From contig JAULBX010025718.1 of NCBI GenBank assembly GCA_032358255.1, forward strand, positions 184,560-248,559: a DNA stretch of 64,000 nucleotides, given 5' to 3'. The stretch comes from Heterotrichella gracilis (Eukaryota > Sar > Xanthophyceae > Tribonematales > Xanthonemataceae). Positions 58,101 to 64,000 of the stretch are shown here, one piece after another. The notes beneath the pieces are model-generated. The model ran no database searches. It saw only the letters and a list, made by a program, of their open reading frames with translations, and was not told the origin of the DNA. Numbering within the stretch: position 1 is the stretch's first letter; each line of letters starts with the position of its first letter. The position numbers and the translations under genes are program-made.

Positions 58101-58188
58101 ACAAATACATATCCGCTTAGTGGGCGTAGGTAGCACCCACTGTGCAAATGAAGTTTCTTGCTCACCCTGTTGTTCAGTGTTAGATTAG
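55102..58188 (+). pseudogene. F-box/LRR gene C, interrupted by one in-frame stop
   Basis: Exons 55102-55257, 55871-55973, 56351-57336, 57577-57746 and 57930-58188 join in phase at every junction. Exon 1 is an F-box (SLPAEVLQLVFGRLHLKERL, VPLVCKSWHQL). Exon 3 is a run of leucine-rich repeats colinear with gene B (LVNLYFGRADF, LTSLTLDGLPSPADL, LTSLSLRLL). Exons 4-5 carry the family C-terminal domain (QLLCITVPIPG, DACYLFVHR, DWQAVAEVLVWMWGHLKACP, VWVHSFT), after which the end differs from B. At 57073-57075 a TAA falls inside the LRR exon; the frame and similarity to gene B continue unbroken on both sides. So it is a nonsense change, a sequence error, or a truncated product of about 327 residues. 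Same orientation as gene D directly downstream. Confidence 0.75.
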
Positions 58189-58270
58189 TGCCTGCAGTGC
58201 TGCAGTGCTCCCTGCTGCAGCTGACTGCGTGCAAGCCTTAACACCTAATTTGTGTTGTTTCAGGTGGTAG

Positions 58271-59878
58271 ACATGGAGTGGGGTCCCGCCTGAAGGCCAG
58301 TATCGCGTCTTTAACACCCCATGGTGGCATAGTTTCGAGTCTTGGCTGTCCCTCCGCCGAGCCTCTGTGCGCCACGTGGTGGTGGGCCGCCCGGTCCCCC
58401 CCATACAGCATGGCGTACTCAGACAGGCGATAAGCATATACCTATTGGAACACATCGACATGCAGCAGCTGCGTGGGCTGGAGCTGGATGCCACGAGCCC
58501 TGAGGACCTGGGGCGGTTACTGGCTGGGTGTGCCAACCTCACCCAGCTAAACTGGGGCGTGCTTGCAGACAAACGCCAGCGGAAGTATACAGTTGCATCT
58601 ATGGCGCACAAGGGGATTAGGCACCTGGTGGCGCTGACGCAGCTGCGGCACCTGGAGATAACCAACCACGAGGTGTATGTTCAAGGCCTGGACGTACGGG
58701 CACCAGCGGAGGGCCTTGCGCTGCTCCAGGGCGTGTCCGACCAGCTGCAGGCACTGACAGCCCTCACACCCTTGAAGCTACACAACCTGCCCTGCCGAAG
58801 CAGCCTTGCGTGCTTCCCTCACCTAGAGAAGCTTGGGATTGGCATGGGAATGAAGCTTGCTTCTGGCATCCAGGCGCTTGCCGGGGGTGAACCGATTTTC
58901 ACAGACAAAGAAACCCCCATCGTGCTGCCCATCGCCCCCAGCACCAACCTGCGCAGCCTCAGCTATGTGTGCGAGCGCACCAATTTCCCCCCCCTCCTCC
59001 TTCCCATGGTGGACGCCCTCCCCTCTACGCTCCCCAACCTTGCCCACCTGGCCCTGACAGGGGTGGGCAACTGCACAGCTGGCGTCGCCTCATTGGCTGC
59101 CCTCTCCCGCCTCACAGCCCTCACCTCCCTTGCCCTCCACCTCCAACCCTACCGCGGCGGGGGACCCACCGCTCCGGACATGCTTCCACAGTCCGTAACA
59201 ATGCTATCCCGCCTCCGCCACCTTGATCTGGCATCAGCCTGCTTCCCATTGGATGCGCAGTGGGACCCCTGTATCGGGGACCACATCAGCCTGCTGTCTG
59301 GGCTCACCAGCCTCAGCTTGGGGTTCCGCGCCTCACGGACTTGGGACCTGGAAAAGGCGCGCAGGCTCTCTCTCCCTGCGCACGTCACCGCCCTCACAGG
59401 GCTGCAGCGGCTCAGCGTGCGCGCCACGGTTGCCAAGGGACAGCCTGCGGCGGTAGTAGTCCCTGCCCCAGGTGGGGAGGTGTGGGTTGTGTGCCAGCCG
59501 AATGCAGTGTTGAGCGAGGAAGAGGAGCGGCATGAGGTGGTGGGCCCGGGTGGCGAGGGGGATGGCAGCGGTGGCTGCTACGTGGGTGGGTACCGCGTCC
59601 CTGGGACGGGGGAGGCCCCTGGGACCGACTGGGCCGCCGTGACAGACGTGCTTGTGTGGCTGTGGGAGCGGCTGGAGGGGTGCCCGCCACGCGTCACGGT
59701 GCAGGAGCCTGCTGTCCCGGGAGGCGGCACGGGGGGTGCTGCGTGGGTGCATTCCTTTGACTCGCATGCCCACCCTGGCCTGTGGTGCCCACCTGAGCAG
59801 CTGGCGGCCAAGCTGAGGAAGGCAGTGGAGGAAGAAGCTGCACAGGAATGGTATGCAGAGGTGGGGTGGGGGGGCTAG
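58271..59878 (+). CDS. LRR protein, gene D (535 codons, one exon; F-box exon not found)
   Basis: The frame is open from just after an in-frame TAG at 58268-58270 to TAG 59876-59878. No ATG occurs in the first 60 codons, so the region is probably an internal or last exon with acceptor AG at 58269-58270, phase 0. It holds HSFESWLSLRRASVRHVVV (matching exon 2 of B and C but without their intron), then LRR segments such as LTQLRHLEITNHEV, LPNLAHLALTGVGN, LTALTSLALHLQP and LTSLSLGFR. The intronless C-terminal domain follows: DWAAVTDVLVWLWERLEGCP, AAWVHSFDSHAHPGLWCPPE, QLAAKL. Phase and content would let it splice to the gene C F-box exon. Alternatively it is a truncated or retroposed paralogue. 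Confidence 0.75.
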   Translation, partial: TWSGVPPEGQYRVFNTPWWHSFESWLSLRRASVRHVVVGRPVPPIQHGVLRQAISIYLLEHIDMQQLRGLELDATSPEDLGRLLAGCANLTQLNWGVLADKRQRKYTVASMAHKGIRHLVALTQLRHLEITNHEVYVQGLDVRAPAEGLALLQGVSDQLQALTALTPLKLHNLPCRSSLACFPHLEKLGIGMGMKLASGIQALAGGEPIFTDKETPIVLPIAPSTNLRSLSYVCERTNFPPLLLPMVDALPSTLPNLAHLALTGVGNCTAGVASLAALSRLTALTSLALHLQPYRGGGPTAPDMLPQSVTMLSRLRHLDLASACFPLDAQWDPCIGDHISLLSGLTSLSLGFRASRTWDLEKARRLSLPAHVTALTGLQRLSVRATVAKGQPAAVVVPAPGGEVWVVCQPNAVLSEEEERHEVVGPGGEGDGSGGCYVGGYRVPGTGEAPGTDWAAVTDVLVWLWERLEGCPPRVTVQEPAVPGGGTGGAAWVHSFDSHAHPGLWCPPEQLAAKLRKAVEEEAAQEWYAEVGWGG

Positions 59879-61597
59879 CGGCAGCACAGCATGGAGCTCT
59901 TGACCCGGGTTCATAGTTTCACTCGACCACTAGCGGCGTTGTGCGCAACTGGTTGCCAATGTGCTTCAAGAATCTGCCACCTTGAAGCCTGGATTGGTGG
60001 CATAGGTGTCGCCCAATCTTTTCGTATTCCGTAACCTTCACGTTTTTGGTGATGGCCTTCATAGTCATGGCACAGTGGGGTGAAGGCCATTTTGGTCGTC
60101 CATCCCTAAACAGCATGTTCAATCTATGGTCGTCTAACCACTGCAATAACTGCTTGCGCTGTGACACCAGGTGCCTTCATATTGTGCATGTATGGTCAGA
60201 ACTTGAACCTCGCTCGCTTTGTGCAGACGGTTGAGGCCTACACCACAGGGTTGAGCATAGCACAATACGGTTCATGCTATGCTGTCATTGCTTGAATGAC
60301 ATCTCGTGCTGCAGCTCTGTGGCTAAGTCAGCCCTAAGCTTGTTGACTAAGACAGGACCTCTCGGTTGGTTGAAACGGCTGGACCATGCGCTGCTTGGTC
60401 AACCGCGAGCTACCCATCTTGTGGCTCTTGTAGCAGGTGCCGTAAAAGTGCTGGCGCCCAGCAGTGCTGGTACTCACAGGTCGACCTTAAATCTATGTGA
60501 TCAGGGTAGGGCTGGTGTGTCTCTTTACAGAACATTGGACTTCCTCCTTCCCATTGACTTGCACATCTACTGGCATGCCACCCTTGGATGCCTTGGCCCC
60601 ACCACCCAAGTCCTATTGAAGCTCAACTCAGTAAAAAGGCAGCTGTTTCTTTTTATTCCTGTCGTGTAACGAGGATAATACACTTTTGAACAGCGTCCCA
60701 ATTCTCGGTACATCTGTGGAGAATGGAGTGCCAACATGCCGGGTGGATGCCCACCACCCCGCATGCCCACTCAGCAAAGGGTCTTTCTCAGAACTGACAG
60801 GGGCTATTTCAGATCTCGGTGGTTGAGCTTGCGTTGCGACGTGAGTGTGGAGCACTTTATTTGATATCAATTGTCAATATAACACCACTTGCCTCGAGAC
60901 TGCCTTTTCACAGCGTTATATGCAGGCGTCACCTGGATCGCCCACTCTGTTGAAGAGGATTGCAGCCTCGCAAACTGTGCACACGTGCTGCAAAAAGTTG
61001 AGGATCGTCAAGATAAGCGCTAAAAGATAATCCAGTTGAACTTACGGCAGGCGGTGCTTGTGAGGCAACTTGGAGCGAAACACTGGATTGCTCGTTGGCG
61101 CTGCAAGGCTGACTGGAGGACGTGAACATCATACAGTGATATACAGCGAGGAAGTTCTGTAGCAAGGTATGTGTGACGTTCAATGTAACTCTCGTCCATC
61201 ACCGTTGCGGTGCCGTTTGCAATTCTTGCCACCAACAGACATAGTGCATGCATATACCACCCTTTTTGGGACGTTGCAACCCTAACGTGCGTATCCGACC
61301 CATATGCTAGCTGGCCTTGGAAACAACTGCTATATCTGCTAGCTGCTGCAGTACTTGTGGCGGGTGGTGTGCGCTTTACGTGGGCTTGCACCCAGATGTT
61401 TGCCTACTCACAGCTCGACGCTACACCTCACACGGCACATCTGGCCCCTCACACCCCGCTTGCAGCACCCAACCTTTTTACATACCGTAACCGCTTATAT
61501 ACAGGCTGACTGCAAAGCAAAACCTGGAAAATTATCTACTTGTTCAATTGTGGGTCGGAGTCCGCACTGAGGCACTGAGGACACCCACCTGACACCA
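59879..61597. other. Intergenic region, no confident gene
   Basis: A basic, protein-like minus-strand frame (60167-59919, 82 aa, with KQLLQWLDDHRL and RFLKHIGNQLRT) may be a fragment of an old element, but no domain is recognisable. The rest, up to the gene E start, shows nothing supportable. Confidence 0.4.
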
Positions 61598-63824
61598 ATG
61601 GATCCTCGCACCACCATACATTCGCTGCCGGATGAGGTCCTGCAGTCCATCCTGGGCACCCTCAGCCTCGAGGACCGGCTGGTCAGGGTGCCCCTGGTGT
61701 GCAAGGCATGGAACCAGCTCAGCAGGGGGCCCTCTGCCATGTGGAAGGACGTGGAGGTGCAAGCACACCTTGCAGGACACACCCTTGGCAGCACACCCCG
61801 TGCACATGCATCACATGTCCTCCAGAGCATGCCTTGCTGTGCAACCCCTTGCAGCACGCCCCATGCAGCGCAACGCCTTGCAGCACATCCCTTGCAGGGT
61901 TTGCCAAGCCCCCGCGTTGACCCACTACACTGCTGTCTTGGAGGGGGTTGGAAGGATAACAGTGTATATTTCGCACCCCAGTGCTGCCTTTGACAGCGTC
62001 ACCAGCACTTGGCAGAAAGGTCCTGGTGGCCTGCATGGGGCAGGAGGGGCAACATGCCCGTCCCCTTTGGCAAACTGTCCAGGCACCCCTCCTTTATAGC
62101 AAAGCCACACCATAATACCACACCTCACCCCCGGTCCCCTCTGAATGATCCCACACCTCCCCTCCCAACTTCCACCCCCACCCCTCTATGCACAAAACCA
62201 CCGTGGCCACTACCAATCCATTGCCCCCCCCCACACCCTCACCCTCGGGCCCAACCCACCCACCCCACCAACCATCCCCCACCCCCACCCTTGCACAGAT
62301 CACCACCGCTTCGTTCCGGCAGCGGTACGCCGGGCCCCCGCCCGGCCGCCCCCACCGCTCCCTCCCCACCCTCCCCGAGCTGACGCGCCTCCTGGCACCA
62401 CACATGGGGGGGGTGCGCAACCTCACCCTGCCCCGGGAGCTGCTGCGTGATCGGGTGCCCCACATCCTCACAGCAGCCACTGGACTGCGCCACCTAGACA
62501 TGCAGCTGGAACAGGTGGAGGCGATTGCTGCGGCGGCCACCTGCACCCACCTCACGCACCTCAAGGTGGGGACAGTGACATGGGGCTACTAGGGGCGATG
62601 GACTAAGAGGAGTAGAGTGGTGACGGGTTGAAGATAGTGAGTAGAATGCGTCACTGTAGTATAGCCAGGGTCAGCGGTCTACTTGAATGCCCTGCGCCAC
62701 CTAGACATGCAGCTGGAGCAAGTGGAGGCCAGTGCCGCTGCGGCCACCTGCACGCACCTCACTCAGCTCAAGGTGGGGGCGGTGTTTAAATGGGTTTAAG
62801 ACTGGCAATGGGTTGAGAGGTGTAGAGTGGCGGTTGGTTAAAGGTAGTGAGTATAATACGTTCCAGGTGCACAGCCATATTAGCAGTCAGTCCCCCATGC
62901 TATGCCCCCCCTGGTCAGGCAGCTTGGGTAGATGGATGGCACTGCAGGGGCGGCGATTGGCACCCTCCGCACGCAGCTCAAAGAATGTATGTAGTTGGGT
63001 TGTAGGTTTAGGGTTTAGCTGGTGACAGCCAGTTCGTCACAAGTGTCCAATTATATTGTACAGCCAACTCAGCAGCCGTCCACACTGGGTACAAGGAAAT
63101 GCTTCAAGCCTTTGAACACCCATGAATGCGTTGCCAACTGGTAGATCAAATAATCAAGTCTGTAGCGTAATGATCTTGCAGTTGGCCCTTACAACCTTGC
63201 CACGGCCTCGTGCAGGTGTGGATACTGCACCCCGAGCGCGGCGGCGGCGGCGTGCGGGAGCGCGCCGCGGAGCGCCTGCGCGATGCGCTGTTCCACCTGC
63301 GCCTGCTCACCAGGCTGCGCCACCTGGACATCGCCCTGGCAACCACCATCGCATCCTGGGGCAACCCCCGGGACCCCCAGTTGTACCAGGACATGACCTC
63401 CTGCCTCACGTGCCTGACGGCGCTCACGTCGCTCCACCTGGCGCGCCTGGCTGCGCCCCCCACGCTGGCCTGCTTTTCACATCTCAAGGAGCTGCGGTTG
63501 GTGGTGGGGGCGCCCCAAATCCCCGGGAGCAGGGCGGCGGATGCGGGGTGGCTTCTGCGCACCGCGCCCCCCTGCGCAACCCTCGACCGCCTGTCCATTA
63601 CCCTCACCGAGCCCTGGGGGCTGCTGCCGCCGCTCGCCGCCCTCCCCTCTGCGTTCCCCCTGCTGTCCCACCTGGGCCTGGTGGGGTTTCTGGACCCTCC
63701 CGAGGGTATGGCGGCGCTCACCCCGCTGGCGAGACTGGCGCACCTCACCTCGCTGGCGCTGCACCTTGTGGAGCAGTACGCCATTCCCGATGGGGAAAAG
63801 GAGGAGGCGCGGCTGGTTCCAGAG
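61598..63824 (+). CDS. F-box/LRR gene E (3' end beyond the window)
   Basis: Exons 61598-61756, 62299-62565 and 63216-63824 join in phase; the last ends at a GTACGT donor, so more exons lie to the right. Exon 1 is an F-box: TIHSLPDEVLQSILGTLSLE, DRLVRVPLVCKAWNQLS, PSAMWKD. Exons 2-3 are leucine-rich repeats (LTRLLAPHMGGVRNLTL, LRHLDMQLEQVEA, LTRLRHLDIALA, LTALTSLHLARL, LAHLTSLALHLVEQ). By family resemblance it is an SCF substrate adaptor; the target is unknown. Intron 2 contains two extra copies of the exon 2 end, the nearer one still an open reading frame ending in a GT donor. Confidence 0.85.
62600..63020 (+). repeat. Tandem copies of gene E exon 2 end plus intron
   Basis: 62692-62775 repeats 62484-62566 (CTGCGCCACCTAGACATGCA, CTGGAACAGGTGGAGG... 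CTCAAGGTGGGG) with about 90% identity, and the following GTAGAGTGG...GGTAGTGAGTA block is repeated too. A third, badly decayed unit lies at 62930-62985. Spacing is about 205-210 bp. A TTTAGGGTTTAGC unit closes the array (63006-63018). Confidence 0.9.
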
Positions 63825-64000
63825 GTACGTCGGCATTTGAGCACTTACCAAAAATAATGGACTTATTACAAGATTTACAAGATGTATTTGACAGTCACAT
63901 TCAGGGAGCCAACCCGGGCTCACAGACTGTTGGGGGTGCTTGAAAAAGTCACCCCGCTTACTAAATAAACTGTGAATTAATGGAGCCACATTGGCCCCAC
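63825..64000 (+). other. Intron of gene E running off the window
   Basis: This AT-rich sequence follows the GTACGT donor at 63825. No acceptor or further exon is visible before the end. Confidence 0.7.

Noticed and set aside
59919-60167. 82-codon basic minus-strand frame as a gene
   Set aside because: Protein-like composition but no family match, no neighbours that fit, and it can arise by chance; mentioned only in the intergenic entry.

Overview
The window is nuclear DNA of a green alga or close relative. Genes are split into many short exons by GT-AG introns. Several products are typical of the plant lineage: an MSI4/FVE-type histone-binding WD40 protein, an ISWI remodeler, a VTC4-type inositol/L-galactose-1-phosphate phosphatase, a PAM2/DUF1771/Smr protein and a DUF3110 protein. 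Short runs of the Arabidopsis-type telomere repeat (TTTAGGG/CCCTAAA) are scattered through introns and gene ends. TAA, TAG and TGA all act as terminators, so the code looks standard. I rebuilt gene models by hand from splice-site phase and family resemblance; exon coordinates are in the entries.

Layout. 0.9-3.0 kb (+): class-3 lipase fold protein whose nucleophile serine is replaced. 4.9-7.2 kb (-): FBXO9/Hrt3-type F-box protein. 9.3-10.8 kb (-): VTC4-type phosphatase. 11.6-15.9 kb (+): a 79-aa one-TM protein, then 15 nt later a 723-aa PAM2/Smr protein. 18.4-21.5 kb (-): F-box/LRR-like gene A. 24.9-28.1 kb (+): zinc alcohol dehydrogenase (MDR) family enzyme. 29.0-32.0 kb (-): F-box/LRR gene B, with two frame lesions. 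33.2-43.2 kb (-): complete 20-exon ISWI ATPase (1063 aa). 45.0-46.5 kb (+): plastid-type DUF3110 protein. 48.1-54.1 kb (+): MSI4/FVE homologue (13 exons, 569 aa). 55.1-58.2 kb (+): F-box/LRR gene C, with one in-frame stop. 58.3-59.9 kb (+): LRR gene D. 61.6 kb to the window end (+): F-box/LRR gene E, incomplete. A, B, C, D and E look like members of one expanded family.

The most striking feature is not a gene. Nearly every multi-exon gene has introns, and often a 3' flank, holding one to four decayed tandem copies of the neighbouring exon edge. Telomere-like CCCTAAA/TTTAGGG units often lie between the original and the copy. The pattern is readable in the lipase, Smr, ADH, ISWI, MSI4 and F-box/LRR genes. 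It suggests that introns here grow, and perhaps arise, by repeated tandem duplication of exon-junction segments, possibly during break repair that also adds telomere-like DNA. Two chromatin genes (ISWI, MSI4) sit about 5 kb apart with the DUF3110 gene between them; I see no operon-like logic elsewhere except the 15-nt gene pair at 11.8 kb.
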